NCBI RefSeq assembly: GCF_018228765.1
Contig: NZ_CP073695.1
Coordinates: 1,178,001-1,242,000, forward strand
Length of the DNA: 64,000 bases
Direction of reading: 5' to 3'
Source: Halorubrum ruber
GTDB taxonomy: Archaea; Halobacteriota; Halobacteria; Halobacteriales; Haloferacaceae
Part shown: one piece after another, positions 44,744 through 54,184 of the stretch
Layout of the letters: each line of letters starts with the position of its first letter
How positions within the stretch are numbered: the stretch's first letter is position 1
Translations under genes and position numbers: made by a program
Notes under the pieces: generated by a model
Databases searched by the model: none
Seen by the model: the letters and a program-made list of their open reading frames with translations, nothing else
Told to the model about the DNA's origin: nothing

Positions 44744-45724
44744 ATGACAGACGCTCCCGACGCTGACGCCGACGCTTCCGCCGACGGTGAGGACCCCCTC
44801 AGAGCCCCGCCCGGTGAGCGTTCGGTGCCGGAGCTCCTCCGGTTCGGCGTCGTCAACCTCGACAAACCCGCCGGCCCCTCCTCGCATCAGGTGTCCGCGT
44901 GGGTGCGCGACGCGGTCGACGAGACGCTCGCGGCGCTCGACCCCGAGGGCCCACCCACCGGCGGCGTCGCCCACTCGGGCACGCTCGACCCGAAGGTCAC
45001 CGGCTGCCTTCCCACCCTGACCGGCGACGCGACGCGCATGGCGCAGGTGTTTCTGGAGGGAACCAAGGAGTACGTCGCGGTGCTGGAGCTCCACGGTTCG
45101 GCTCCGGCCGACTTCCGGGAGGTCGTCGCCGAGTTCGAGAGCGAGATCTACCAGAAGCCGCCGCGGAAGAGCGCCGTGAGCCGCCGGCTCCGCACGCGGA
45201 CGATCCACGACCTCGACGTGCTGGAGGTCGACGGCCGGCAGGCCCTCCTCCGGATCCGATGCGAGTCGGGGACGTACGTCCGGAAGCTGTGTCACGACGT
45301 CGGGCTCGCGACGGGGGTCGGCGCGCACATGGGCCACCTCCGCCGGACCGCCACCGACCCGTTCGACGACCGCGACCTCCACACGCTCCAAGACCTCGTG
45401 GACGCCCTCGCGTGGGCCGAGGACGGCGACGACGCGCTCCTCCGCGAGGTGGTCCGGCCGGCCGAGGACGCCCTGACGCACCTCCCCGCGGTGACGATCG
45501 CGCGGTCCGCCGCGCGCAGCGTCGCGACCGGCGCGCCCGTCTACGCGCCCGGCGTGATCGACGTCGACGAGGACGCCATTCAGCCGGACCGCGACGGCGA
45601 CGACGAGCCGCCGCTCGTCGCGTGTTTCACGCCGGACGGCACCGCGGTCTGTCTCGGGCGCGTCGTCGGCGATCCGGACGCCGACAGCGGGGTCGTCGTC
45701 GACTTAGAGCGCGTTCTTTTATGA
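44744..45724 (+). CDS. cbf5: rRNA/tRNA pseudouridine synthase Cbf5 (TruB family)
   Basis: The 326-residue catalytic subunit of the H/ACA guide RNA particle. LDKPAGPSSHQVSAWVRD and VAHSGTLDPKVTGCLPTLTG contain the TruB catalytic motif with the Asp nucleophile. EIYQKPPRKSAVSRRLRTRT and RIRCESGTYVRKLCHDVG are conserved. A C-terminal PUA domain starts near residue 250 (HLPAVTIARSAARSVATGAP). An acidic N-terminal extension of about 25 residues is haloarchaeal. It follows cmk closely. Confidence 0.95.
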   Translation: MTDAPDADADASADGEDPLRAPPGERSVPELLRFGVVNLDKPAGPSSHQVSAWVRDAVDETLAALDPEGPPTGGVAHSGTLDPKVTGCLPTLTGDATRMAQVFLEGTKEYVAVLELHGSAPADFREVVAEFESEIYQKPPRKSAVSRRLRTRTIHDLDVLEVDGRQALLRIRCESGTYVRKLCHDVGLATGVGAHMGHLRRTATDPFDDRDLHTLQDLVDALAWAEDGDDALLREVVRPAEDALTHLPAVTIARSAARSVATGAPVYAPGVIDVDEDAIQPDRDGDDEPPLVACFTPDGTAVCLGRVVGDPDADSGVVVDLERVLL

Positions 45725-45746
45725 TTCCGCCAGCCCGGGTTCGGGT

Positions 45747-46961
45747 ATGGACGAGTCGGACGAAGGCGGGGCCGCGGACGAGGACGGACGAATAGCACTC
45801 GGGAGCGCGAGCGCGACGCCGGGGACGCTCGATCGCGGTCGGCTCCCCGTCGCGGAGCTCCCGACCGGAGGCGCGGAGCGGCTCCCGGTCGTCGTCGCGA
45901 ACGGCGCCAGCGACGGACCCACGCTGTGGCTCACGGGCGGCGTCCACGGCGACGAGGCGACGGGCGTCGCGGTCGTTCAGGACGCTGTCGCGGCCTTCGG
46001 CGACTGCCTCGACGACCTCGCGGGCGCGGTCGTCGCGGTGCCCGCGGTCTCCCCCGCCGGACTGCGGCGGAACGCGCGGGAGACGTACTACGCCGACGAG
46101 GACCCGAACCGTCACTTCCCGGACGCCGACGCGGAGTCGGCACGCCCGCCGAAGCTTCAAGAGCGGATCGACGCCCGCCTGTACGCGGCGATCACGGGTG
46201 CGGCCCCAGACGACGCGGGCGAGCCCGCGGACGATTCGAGGGAGTTCGCCGTCGAGACCGTCGGAACGAACGCGGCCGCGGACGCGCTGATCGACTGCCA
46301 CACCGCTGGCGTCGGCAGCGAGCCGTTCGCCATCCGCGACCGCGTCCTCTTCGGCGACCGCCGGAGCGAGTCAGAGGCGGCCGCGCTCTCCGACGACCTC
46401 GGCCGGCTCGTCGACGCGTTCGGCCTCCCGGTCGTTCGGGAGTACCCGGCGGCCGAGTACGTCGAGGAGAACCTCCAGCGCTCGACCGCGGGCGCCGTGC
46501 TCAACGAGGCTGGAATCCCGGCGTTCACGGCGGAGTTAGGCGCGCACAGCGTCGTCGACGACGCCCTCCTCAAGCCGGGCGTCGCGGGCGTCTTCGGCGT
46601 CGCAGTCGAGCTCGGGCTGCTGGCCCCCGGAGACGTGCCCGAGTCGGTCGCCGAGCTCGGCGTCGGCGTCGATCCCGCGCCCGTCGACTTCCCCGTGCGG
46701 CGTTTCCGCGGGCCGACGACCGACGATTCCGGCGTCGTCCGGCACCGCGTCGCGGCCGGCGACGCGTTCGCCGAGGGCGACGTCCTCGCTCGCGTGGTCG
46801 ACGCCGCGGGCGAGGAGCGCGTGACGGTCCGCGCCGACAGCGACGGGTACGTCCTCGGTCGGTGCGAGGGGTTAGCCGTCTACGAGGGCGACCCGATCGG
46901 CAGCCTCGCGGTGCGGGACGACGGCGACCTCGTGGTCCCGCGGGACGCCGACGAGGAGTGA
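45747..46961 (+). CDS. Succinylglutamate desuccinylase/aspartoacylase-family amidohydrolase
   Basis: A 404-residue M14-like zinc hydrolase. LWLTGGVHGDEATGVAVVQ has the zinc-binding His-x2-Glu, NPDRH-like sequence appears in YYADEDPNRHFPD, and LIDCHTAGVGSEPF has the third ligand. ELGAHSVVDD contains the likely catalytic Glu. Family members remove acyl groups from N-acyl amino acids or related compounds. A C-terminal barrel-sandwich-like segment (RHRVAAGDAFAEGDVLARVV) follows. The substrate is unknown. The start ATG follows cbf5 by 22 bp. Confidence 0.85.
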   Translation: MDESDEGGAADEDGRIALGSASATPGTLDRGRLPVAELPTGGAERLPVVVANGASDGPTLWLTGGVHGDEATGVAVVQDAVAAFGDCLDDLAGAVVAVPAVSPAGLRRNARETYYADEDPNRHFPDADAESARPPKLQERIDARLYAAITGAAPDDAGEPADDSREFAVETVGTNAAADALIDCHTAGVGSEPFAIRDRVLFGDRRSESEAAALSDDLGRLVDAFGLPVVREYPAAEYVEENLQRSTAGAVLNEAGIPAFTAELGAHSVVDDALLKPGVAGVFGVAVELGLLAPGDVPESVAELGVGVDPAPVDFPVRRFRGPTTDDSGVVRHRVAAGDAFAEGDVLARVVDAAGEERVTVRADSDGYVLGRCEGLAVYEGDPIGSLAVRDDGDLVVPRDADEE

Positions 46962-47007
46962 AGCGAAGTCCTTAATTACCGGACCGTCGTTTTTCAGCGT
47001 GTAGTCA

Positions 47008-47078
47008 GGGACCGTGGGGTAGTGGTATCCTATGCGGATGGGGTCCGTATGACCTGAGTTCGACTCTCAGCGGTCCCA
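47008..47078 (+). tRNA. tRNA-Pro (GGG)
   Basis: A 71-nt tRNA with acceptor GGGACCG/CGGTCCC and discriminator A. The anticodon stem TGCGG/CCGTA encloses ATGGGGT, giving anticodon GGG. The T-loop GTTCGAC is normal. A TTAATTA run about 35 bp upstream could be its promoter. Downstream the G+C falls and only gene fragments follow, typical of an integration hot spot. Confidence 0.95.
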
Positions 47079-47133
47079 TACGAATTCTTACTGGCTCTCA
47101 TTGTCGGCAGTCTTAGTGCCGTCTAGCGTTTAA

Positions 47134-47439
47134 AAACGCATCCGTGGATGTGGTATAAACCGAAAAATTGGCGGTTCTGACGAGGCGAGCGGCTTCGCGA
47201 ACTTCCGCGAGACGGCGACGAAGACGAACTCGCTGATCGACCGGCTGAAAGCGATCGAGTTACCCGATGTCGACGACGTGGCTGACGACTTGGCGAACTA
47301 CCTGGAGACGAAGGAGCGCGCCGAGGAGCTCGACGCGAAGATCGAACAGACGGACGCACTGATCGACGAGATTGTGTATGAGTTATACGGACTGACCGAC
47401 GAGGAGATCGAGATCGTTGAGGAGGCGGTCAGTAACTGA
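47134..47439 (+). pseudogene. Remnant of an Eco57I-type restriction-modification methylase (C-terminus)
   Basis: The open frame before TGA 47437-47439 has no start codon and an upstream stop at 47131. It ends like Eco57I/BREX-type methylases: ATKTNSLIDRLKAIELPDVD, a coiled segment, then IDEIVYELYGLTDEEIEIVE. Such C-termini belong to proteins of about 1,000 residues, so only the last tenth remains. The rest is not found nearby. It suggests that a defence locus once sat next to tRNA-Pro. Confidence 0.75.
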
Positions 47440-48349
47440 AGATCAGGGCGTTCCGCGCTAGTCAGGTGCTGAAGGCACACTCGCTCTGGCGCGTCGAACA
47501 CACAGACGACATAAGCTTGTGGGATGAGAGCGGCCCTAATTATCAACTCTTGACAGGTCGCCGGCGGGAACTACGTCAGATCCGGACGCGCGCCCGTCAA
47601 GGCGACGAGCGTAAGGGGAGTCTAGACCCGGTGGTGCCAGCGGAACCACCGCCTATCAACCCCCTTTTTGTTCCGGTGAGAGACCGCTTCTGTCTCCCGG
47701 TTTGTTCGTTCGAAATTCAGTTTCACTCCGGTCTACCTATGCTTATGTGTCCGGAGGCCCCTTCTTGCTGACGTACCGGATTCAGCGTCAGACGCGCCGA
47801 ACCGACGTTACATACCGAATCGGACATGTAGATGCCGGGCGGGTCCGAACATCCGAACCTACAAGGGTTCGCCTCGCCAGCACGCAAACAGTGTCTTCCC
47901 GCCACACGAGACGTGGTGAGGGGGATCACGAGCAGTTCATAGCCGCGAAGCTAGCGCCCTACGGTGGCGCTCAATCAAATGACCCGGAGGTGAGTAGAAT
48001 CACCCTAAGTACGACAGCGATGATCGCCATCTGCTGTACCACCCTCATCCTGTTTGGTCACGGGGAAGGTGGTGTGCTGATGACGATCGTCGTGATGGAC
48101 CACGTCGAGTAGGTCTCGACGAGTCACCCTCTTTTTATCAGTCGGGTTCTCTGAGTTGTGGAGATTCCTACTGCCGCGTTTCTCCAACGAACTGTCCCGT
48201 CGCGTGGGTATTGAAACTTTCCCCATCAGACGGAGAAGTGAAATGCTAAAATTGGCGTTTTCAGCCCCTATCGGCTCTGTAAATGCTAATTTAGTCTAAG
48301 TTGACATAGGAGACATGACTATCGAGATTCTCTAACAAGTCGCATCTAG
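47440..48349. other. Gene-poor, lower-GC stretch downstream of tRNA-Pro
   Basis: Apart from one weak small frame (47891-48112), I see no coherent gene here. A hairpin at 47629-47651 (CGGTGGT with ACCACCG) followed by a C5T5 run could be a terminator or an element end. Codon use of the frames present is not haloarchaeal. No copy of the tRNA-Pro 3' end was found, so element borders are unclear. Confidence 0.55.
47891..48112 (+). CDS. Doubtful small membrane protein (73 aa)
   Basis: From a GTG at 47891 the frame gives a polar N-terminus (RRGEGDHEQFIAAKLAPYGG) and one hydrophobic helix (ITLSTTAMIAICCTTLILFG). The composition is compatible with a small membrane protein, but there is no recognised family, no clear promoter and the region is decayed. 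It may be spurious. Confidence 0.25.
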   Translation: MSSRHTRRGEGDHEQFIAAKLAPYGGAQSNDPEVSRITLSTTAMIAICCTTLILFGHGEGGVLMTIVVMDHVE

Positions 48350-48535
48350 TCAGTAATCAGAACCCGGCTCACTCTCCGCGTAGCTCGGTCGCGGACTCGG
48401 CATCGAGAGATCAAAGTTCGGATCGACCTCGCCGGCGAGGTAGAGCGTCCCCCACGTTGAGACCGCCCAGTAGGTCTCGACGCGATCGAATCCGATATCG
48501 CGGTCCTTGAGCTCCACAAGCTCGATGTCGATCAA
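48350..48535 (-). CDS. Short conserved-looking fragment next to the pilin gene (about 61 aa)
   Basis: The frame has no ATG; a TTG at 48535 is possible, and the frame stays open further upstream toward the pilin stop. The peptide IDIELVELKDRDIGFDRVET, then YWAVSTWGTLYLAGEVDPNF, has the composition of a real protein and may be the C-terminal remnant of a larger one. I do not recognise the family. The downstream end is a TAG or TAA-type stop at 48350. Confidence 0.4.
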   Translation of the reverse strand: MIDIELVELKDRDIGFDRVETYWAVSTWGTLYLAGEVDPNFDLSMPSPRPSYAESEPGSDY

Positions 48536-48624
48536 CGCAATCGAACGTTTTAGCGCCGACGCTCTTGGATACCGGTGTCCAACAGAAATAGAGATCCGAC
48601 AGATGTGATAACCGGGCTACGCGA

Positions 48625-49038
48625 TTAGCTGAAGTCCCACGTCCGCTCGAAGATCGCGTTTCCGCTCGGGTCGTGAATTATTCGAACGACAGCCTCGCCG
48701 CCGTCAAACTCGGAATCACTGGATATTTGCCTTCGTTCACCGGTCTGCCAAGGGCCACCCCCAATGGACTCATTGACCCGCTCACCATCAACGGAAAGCG
48801 CGAGATCATCTCCATCAATCGACTGTCCACCTGTTTTGGTGATGTTGATCGTGTCCGTGGTATTATCGTCGATCGTGAAAGTCGCCTGCGGCGCGGTGTC
48901 GCCGAGCTGATCGCCGAGTCCGAGGACGAACGTCCCGATGACGGCCGCTAGGATGACTGTAATCGCGACCATCAGAATGACCCCGATAACGGGGCTCACC
49001 GCACGGTCGTCCGAGTTGGATTGGTTCTGTGGTTTCAT
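48625..49038 (-). CDS. Type IV pilin (archaeal, DUF1628-type N-terminus)
   Basis: The protein has 137 residues from ATG 49038. After a short polar leader ([11 protein letters not shown]) comes [20 protein letters not shown], the classic haloarchaeal pilin core cut by the prepilin peptidase before the hydrophobic helix. The mature domain is beta-rich ([20 protein letters not shown]). It would be exported and assembled into adhesion pili. A GTG seven codons upstream is less likely. It stands alone in a low-GC region next to a fragment, so it may belong to the accessory stretch. Confidence 0.88.
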   Translation of the reverse strand: MKPQNQSNSDDRAVSPVIGVILMVAITVILAAVIGTFVLGLGDQLGDTAPQATFTIDDNTTDTINITKTGGQSIDGDDLALSVDGERVNESIGGGPWQTGERRQISSDSEFDGGEAVVRIIHDPSGNAIFERTWDFS

Positions 49039-49347
49039 TGTTTGAACCCAGCGGTTCACCGAGAAACGGGAGTGAGAGCCTCGTGTGCCATGGTCGAAGT
49101 GGCTCTCAGGTCCGTTCCGATCGGTTGCTGGTTACTTACGAAAACGAAGACTATGCTTATGTACCTGATGGCATGAATATCAGCGCCGAAAATTGAGCGC
49201 GTAGCCCCCGCCTACTCAGGACATGGTCGTGAAACTACTGACCCGAACGCCGATTCGGGGCGGGTAGCGCGGGGATCCGGGTCGCGCGAGCGCCGATCCG
49301 GACACCGCTCCGCAACCACTAAACGCGGCTCGCTCCTTGCTCCGGTA
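49039..49347. other. Intergenic region between pilin and rfcL
   Basis: This 309-bp gap must contain the divergent promoters of the pilin gene (leftward) and rfcL (rightward). An AT-richer run lies near 49135-49190. I see no open frame with coding character, repeat or RNA gene. Confidence 0.55.
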
Positions 49348-50853
49348 ATGGCCGACTGGACGGAGAAGTACCGCCCGAGCACGCTCTCGGAGGTGCGCGG
49401 CAACGACAAAGCCCGCGACGCGTTCGCGGAGTGGGCCCGCTCGTGGGACGACCACCGCGAGGCGGTCGTCCTCCACGGCAGCCCGGGCGTCGGGAAGACG
49501 AGCGCGGCGCACGCGCTCGCAAACGACATGGGGTGGGAGACCGTCGAGCTCAACGCCTCCGACCAGCGCACCGCCGACGTCATCGAGCGCTTCGCGGGGC
49601 GGGCCGCGCGCAACGCCACCCTCGGCGGGAGCGCGGCGGGCGGCGGCGCGGCCGGCGGCGACACCGCCTCGCGCCAGCTCGTCATCTTAGACGAGGCCGA
49701 CAACATCCACGGCAACTACGACCGCGGCGGCGCCTCGGCGATCACGAAGCTGGTGAAGGAGTCCGGCCAGCCCATCGTGCTCATCGCCAACGACTTCTAC
49801 GACATGTCGCGCGGGCTCCGGAACGCCACGCAGGAGATCGAGTTCCGCGACGTCTCCGCCCGCTCCATCGTCCCGGTCCTCCGCGACGTCTGCCGCAAGG
49901 AGGGGATCGAGTTCGAGTCGGACGCGCTCCAGCGGATCGCGGAGGGCAACCGCGGCGACCTCCGCGGCGCGATCAACGACCTCCAGGCCGCGACGCAGGG
50001 CCGCGACTCGATCACGGTCGAGGACGTCGTCACCGGTGACCGCGACAAGGCGCTCGGGCTGTTCCCGTTCCTCGACGCGGTCCTCAAGGAGGAGTCCGCC
50101 GAGGAGGCGCTCCAGTCCGCGTACGCCGTCGACGAGACGCCGGACGACCTCTCGCGCTGGATCGAGAACAACCTCCTCGACGTGTACGAGCCGGCGGAGG
50201 CGGTCCGCGCGTACGATTTCCTCGCGAACGCGGACGTCTGGCTCGGCCGCGTGCGCGCCACGCAGAACTACTCCTACTGGCGCTACGCGACCGACAACGC
50301 GGCCGCGGGCGTCGCGGCCGCCCGCGACGGCGAGAAGGGCGGGTGGACGCGGTACGGCCGCCCGCAGTTCTGGTCGTCGTCTGACGCGACCGCGGACGAG
50401 GTCGTCGGCAAGATCGCGGCCGCGAGCGGCTGTAGCGTCGCGACCGCTCGCCGCGAGGTGTTGCCGTTCCTCCAAGCGGTCACCCACCACTGTAAGCCCC
50501 GCGAGCTGACCGTCGCGATGGCGGCGGCGTACGACCTCGACGAGGCGGGCGTCGCCTTCGTCACCGGCTCCGGCGAGTCGACGAACAAGGTCGCCTCTAT
50601 CGTCGAGGACGCGCAGGCTCGCCGCGACGAGCTGATCGAGGAGCACGCCGACGGCGCTTTCGCGTTCGACGGCGCGGCTCGGGAGGACGAGGAAGACGAC
50701 GCGGCCGCAACTGACGAGACGGACCGAGACGGCTCCGAAGCGACTGCTACCGGGAACGACCGAGATGGCTCGGCGGAGGCCGCCGACGCGGAGACCGACG
50801 CGTCGGACGGAGAAGACGACGACGATCAGGCCGGGCTGACCGACTTTATGTGA
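49348..50853 (+). CDS. rfcL: Replication factor C large subunit
   Basis: This 501-residue clamp loader subunit opens PCNA at primer ends. DWTEKYRPSTLSEVRGNDKA (residues 2-21), Walker A LHGSPGVGKTSAAHALANDM (about 44-63), Walker B VILDEADNIHG and the sensor 1 segment IVLIANDFYD are all present. The C-terminal half has the AAA+ collar. An acidic disordered tail precedes the final QAGLTDFM, a PCNA-interacting peptide. Its stop is 19 bp from the convergent histidine kinase gene. Confidence 0.95.
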   Translation: MADWTEKYRPSTLSEVRGNDKARDAFAEWARSWDDHREAVVLHGSPGVGKTSAAHALANDMGWETVELNASDQRTADVIERFAGRAARNATLGGSAAGGGAAGGDTASRQLVILDEADNIHGNYDRGGASAITKLVKESGQPIVLIANDFYDMSRGLRNATQEIEFRDVSARSIVPVLRDVCRKEGIEFESDALQRIAEGNRGDLRGAINDLQAATQGRDSITVEDVVTGDRDKALGLFPFLDAVLKEESAEEALQSAYAVDETPDDLSRWIENNLLDVYEPAEAVRAYDFLANADVWLGRVRATQNYSYWRYATDNAAAGVAAARDGEKGGWTRYGRPQFWSSSDATADEVVGKIAAASGCSVATARREVLPFLQAVTHHCKPRELTVAMAAAYDLDEAGVAFVTGSGESTNKVASIVEDAQARRDELIEEHADGAFAFDGAAREDEEDDAAATDETDRDGSEATATGNDRDGSAEAADAETDASDGEDDDDQAGLTDFM

Positions 50854-50871
50854 ATTACACGCGGTCGCGCA

Positions 50872-52017
50872 TCACCGATCTCCGCCGCCGCGGACCGGAG
50901 CCGAGCTCGGGTTGGCGTCGCGTTCGCTCGCCTCCGGGACCTCGATCGACTCGCCGACGACGAACTCGAACCGGGCGCCGCCCTGGCGGCTCTCCGTCAC
51001 CGACACCGTCCAGTCGTGCGCCTCCGAGATCCGTTCGACGATCGCCAGTCCGAAGCCGGTGCCGTCCGGCGCCGTCGTGTGTCCCGGCTCGAAGACGGCC
51101 TCCCGCTGGTCGGGGTCGATCCCCGGGCCGTCGTCCGCGACGTAGAATCCCTCGTCCGTCCCCCCGACCCGGACGCGCACCGCGGCGTCGTCGGGGTCCG
51201 TCTGGGCGCCGTCCGCGTCCGACCCCGTACGCGGCGCGAACGTGCCGGGCGCGACGCCGTCTCCGGGCGCCGATTCGTCGTCGGAACCGGAACCCGGCGG
51301 GCCGTCTCCCTCGGGCGTGCCGTGTACGATCGCGTTCCGGAAGAGGTTCTCGAGGACCTGCCGGAGCCGGTCCGCGTCGCACCGGACCGTCGGGAGCGGT
51401 CCGTCGACGACGAGCGCGGCGTCGGCCGGCTCGCCGACCGTCCCCCACGCGCTCTCGACCACCGATCGCAGGGCGGTCGGCTCGGCGGCCTCGACCGTCT
51501 TCCCCTCGCGGGCCAGCGTCAGGAGCTCGCCGATGAGGTCGTCCATTCGGTCGAGCGCGTCGAGGGCGCGGTCCAACCGCTCGCTCGACGCGTCGCCGTC
51601 GAGCTCGTCGGCCAGCTCGACGTTTCCGACCGCGACGGAGAGGGGGTTCCGGAGGTCGTGGCTCACCACGCTCGCGAACTCCTCGAGCCGCTCCCGCTGT
51701 CGTTCCAGCCGCTTCCGCCGCTCGACCCGTTCGTCCGCGAGGAAGAGGTACCCCACCACGTCGCCGCCGTCCGTCGTCCGCCCGCGCTCGTGGACCCACT
51801 GCGGCTCCCCGTCGGCAGCGACCCGATACACGACGTCGACGGGGTCAGCGTCGAGCGCCTCTCGGAGCCGGTCGCGGTCCTCGCCGGCCACGCAGTCGAG
51901 CCAGCCGCCGTCCGGCCGCTCCGGCGCGTCGAGCCGCGTCTCTCCCGACGCCTCGATCACGACCCGAGCGGGGTCACCCTCGGGGCGGCGGTAGGCGATC
52001 CCGGGACGCCGTTCCAT
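50872..52017 (-). CDS. Cytoplasmic PAS-type sensor histidine kinase
   Basis: A protein of 381 residues from ATG 52017. The N-terminal 110 residues form a PAS-like sensor (WLDCVAGEDRDRLREALDAD, VVYRVAADGEPQWVHERGRT). A HisKA domain follows with the phosphorylated His in FASVVSHDLRNPLSVAVGNV (about residue 137), then the ATPase domain with N box NLFRNAIVHG, G1 DDGPGI and G2 GTGFGLAIV. A Gly/Asp-rich insertion splits the ATPase domain near residue 240. No membrane helix and no linked response regulator were found. Confidence 0.9.
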   Translation of the reverse strand: MERRPGIAYRRPEGDPARVVIEASGETRLDAPERPDGGWLDCVAGEDRDRLREALDADPVDVVYRVAADGEPQWVHERGRTTDGGDVVGYLFLADERVERRKRLERQRERLEEFASVVSHDLRNPLSVAVGNVELADELDGDASSERLDRALDALDRMDDLIGELLTLAREGKTVEAAEPTALRSVVESAWGTVGEPADAALVVDGPLPTVRCDADRLRQVLENLFRNAIVHGTPEGDGPPGSGSDDESAPGDGVAPGTFAPRTGSDADGAQTDPDDAAVRVRVGGTDEGFYVADDGPGIDPDQREAVFEPGHTTAPDGTGFGLAIVERISEAHDWTVSVTESRQGGARFEFVVGESIEVPEASERDANPSSAPVRGGGDR

Positions 52018-52174
52018 CGCTCGCGACACGTGTCAAGGAGGTTACCCTGTCGGCATAAACCTTACTCGCCTATCACTTGTCAGACGCTGAGATCAAGTCA
52101 GATTCTCGCGGAATAATCAAACGCGGGGCGGGGCCGCCGAGAGACCTTTGTCCCGTCCGCCGATCGATCGCCGT

Positions 52175-53254
52175 ATGCGCGCAGCGATCCTCCGGGAGTA
52201 CGGCGAGCCGCTCGCGGTCCGCGAGCTGCCCGAGCCCGAACCGGCCCCCGACGGCGCCGTCGTCCGCGTCGACGCCTGCGGCGTCTGCCGCAGCGACTGG
52301 CACGCGTGGGCCGGCCACGGCGAGTGGGCGGACGACCGCGTCCCGCGCGGCCAGGTCCTCGGCCACGAGCCGGCCGGGGAGGTCGTCGCGGTCGGGAGCG
52401 AGGTCGACCGGTTCCGTCCGGGCGACCGCGTGGTCGTCCCGTTCTCGCTCGGCGACGGCACCTGCCCGCACTGCCGCCGCGGGGCCGGCAACGTCTGCGA
52501 GGACGGGCGCGCGCTCGGATTCGAGGCCGCCGCCCCGGGCGCGTTCGCGGAGCGCGTGGCGGTGCCGGCCGCCGACTACAACCTCGTCGAGCGCCCGGAG
52601 TGGCTCGGCGCAACCGCCGCCGCGGCGCTCGGCTGTCGGTACATGACCGCGTATCACGCGCTCGCCGAGCGGACGACCGTCGGCGGCGGCGACGCGGTCG
52701 CCGTCCACGGCTGCGGCGGCGTGGGGCTCTCTGCTGTCCAGATCGCGGCGGCGCTCGGCGCCCGCGTTATCGCTGTCGACGTCGACGACGAGGCGCTCGC
52801 GCTCGCGACGGAGTTCGGCGCGGTCGAGACCGTGAACCCGGAGTCGATGTCGGACGGGGCAGGCTCCGTACCCGAACGGATCCGCGCGCTCACTGACGGC
52901 GGCGCCGACGTCTCGCTCGACGCGCTGGGGATCGCGGAGACCTGCCGCAACTCCGTCCGGTCGCTGCGTCCTCGCGGGACGCACGTCCAGGTCGGGCTCA
53001 CGACGGACGCCGAGCGCGGCGAGGTGTCGCTGCCGACCGACTGGATGACCCGGTGGGAGATTTCCTTCCTCGGCTCGCGCGGGATGCCGCCGACGAGCTA
53101 CCCGGACCTGTTCGCGCTGATCGAGGCGACCGGGATCGACCCCGGCGACTTGGTCGCCCGCGAACTGTCGCTGTCGGAGGTCTCCGACCGGCTCGCGGCC
53201 ATGGACGAGTACGACGTGCGGGGCGTCGAGGTCGTCACCGAGTTCGGGGGGTGA
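52175..53254 (+). CDS. Zinc-dependent alcohol dehydrogenase
   Basis: A 359-residue zinc MDR with a full catalytic site: Cys in VDACGVCRSDWHAWAGHGEW (about residue 37) and the LGHEPAGEVVAVGSEV Glu-His. The structural zinc site is TCPHCRRGAGNVC (about 92-104). The NAD loop is VHGCGGVGLSAVQIAAALGA. The substrate is likely an alcohol or polyol but cannot be specified. ATG 52175 was chosen as it immediately precedes the first conserved strand. It is convergent with the ABC transporter operon. Confidence 0.9.
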   Translation: MRAAILREYGEPLAVRELPEPEPAPDGAVVRVDACGVCRSDWHAWAGHGEWADDRVPRGQVLGHEPAGEVVAVGSEVDRFRPGDRVVVPFSLGDGTCPHCRRGAGNVCEDGRALGFEAAAPGAFAERVAVPAADYNLVERPEWLGATAAAALGCRYMTAYHALAERTTVGGGDAVAVHGCGGVGLSAVQIAAALGARVIAVDVDDEALALATEFGAVETVNPESMSDGAGSVPERIRALTDGGADVSLDALGIAETCRNSVRSLRPRGTHVQVGLTTDAERGEVSLPTDWMTRWEISFLGSRGMPPTSYPDLFALIEATGIDPGDLVARELSLSEVSDRLAAMDEYDVRGVEVVTEFGG

Positions 53255-53257
53255 CCG

Positions 53258-54184
53258 TCACCGGTCTCGGTTCGCGCCGAGTCCCGGGATCGCGACCCGG
53301 GCGTCCACGCGCTCCATGAACTTCGACGCCGTGAGCACTAACGCGAGGTACATCGCCCCGAGTATGAGGAAGACGGCCGTGTACCGGAACGTGTCGGTCG
53401 CGACCTGGTTGGCCCGGTAGTACAGCTCCGGGACGGTGATGAAGCCCGCGAGCGACGAGTACTTGATCAGGTAGACGAACTCGTTCGTCCACGAGGGGAT
53501 CGCGTAGCGGAGCGCCTGCGGGAGCACCACGTAGTAGATCGACTCCAGCTTCGAGAGCCCGATCGCCCGTCCGGCCGTGATCTGCCCCTCGTCGACGCTC
53601 TCGACCGCGCCCCGGATGTACTCGGCCTGGTAGGCAGCTCCGTTGAGCGTGAACCCTAAGATTGCGACCCACACCACGTCGCGCGGGAACACGCCGGACA
53701 GCACCGCGGGCACCGACGCCGCGAGGTTCAGGCCGTAGTAGAGCACGAACAGCTGCGCGAGGAGAGGGGTCCCGCGCAACAGCTCGGTGTATCCCAGCGA
53801 GAGCCACGCCGAGGCGCGGCCGTACACCCGCGCGACCGCCAGCGGCACGGCGATGAAGAAGCCGCAGACGAGGCTCACGCCGGTGATGACGACCGTGAGC
53901 CACGTCCCCTGCGCGAGGACGGGCGAGAGCTCGACCACGAACGCGGCGTCGGCCGCCACCGCGGCGAGCCCCGGCACCGCGGCGAACGCGCTCTCGACGG
54001 CGTCCGGCGCGACGAACGGCTCGCCGACCGGGGCGATGGCGCCGCCGAGCCATCTGTTGACCCAGCTGACGACGAGCCAGCCCCAGAACAGCGCGCCGGC
54101 GGCGACGAGAAGGACCCTCCCCGCGGACGGGTCCGCGTCGGCCACGCGCTCGCCCACCGTCCGCGGTCGCGTCGCCCCCGCCAT
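53258..54184 (-). CDS. Polar amino acid ABC transporter permease 2
   Basis: A permease of 308 residues with the HisM/GlnP-type transmembrane domain. QGTWLTVVITGVSLVCGFFI, YTELLRGTPLLAQLFVLYYG and the coupling helix region AGRAIGLSKLESIYYVVLPQ then ALRYAIPSWTNEFVYLIKYS are diagnostic. Its start shares one base with the stop of the ATPase gene (TGATG). It ends the four-gene operon SBP-permease-ATPase-permease. It should import amino acids across the cytoplasmic membrane. Confidence 0.92.
   Translation of the reverse strand: MAGATRPRTVGERVADADPSAGRVLLVAAGALFWGWLVVSWVNRWLGGAIAPVGEPFVAPDAVESAFAAVPGLAAVAADAAFVVELSPVLAQGTWLTVVITGVSLVCGFFIAVPLAVARVYGRASAWLSLGYTELLRGTPLLAQLFVLYYGLNLAASVPAVLSGVFPRDVVWVAILGFTLNGAAYQAEYIRGAVESVDEGQITAGRAIGLSKLESIYYVVLPQALRYAIPSWTNEFVYLIKYSSLAGFITVPELYYRANQVATDTFRYTAVFLILGAMYLALVLTASKFMERVDARVAIPGLGANRDR

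Noticed and set aside
47466-47771. Plus-strand 101-codon frame downstream of the methylase remnant
   Set aside because: Its composition is not haloarchaeal-protein-like, it crosses a hairpin and has no family resemblance.
47079-49347. A second copy of the tRNA-Pro 3' end marking an integrated element
   Set aside because: I found no stretch matching the T-arm and acceptor end in this region, so element borders cannot be claimed.
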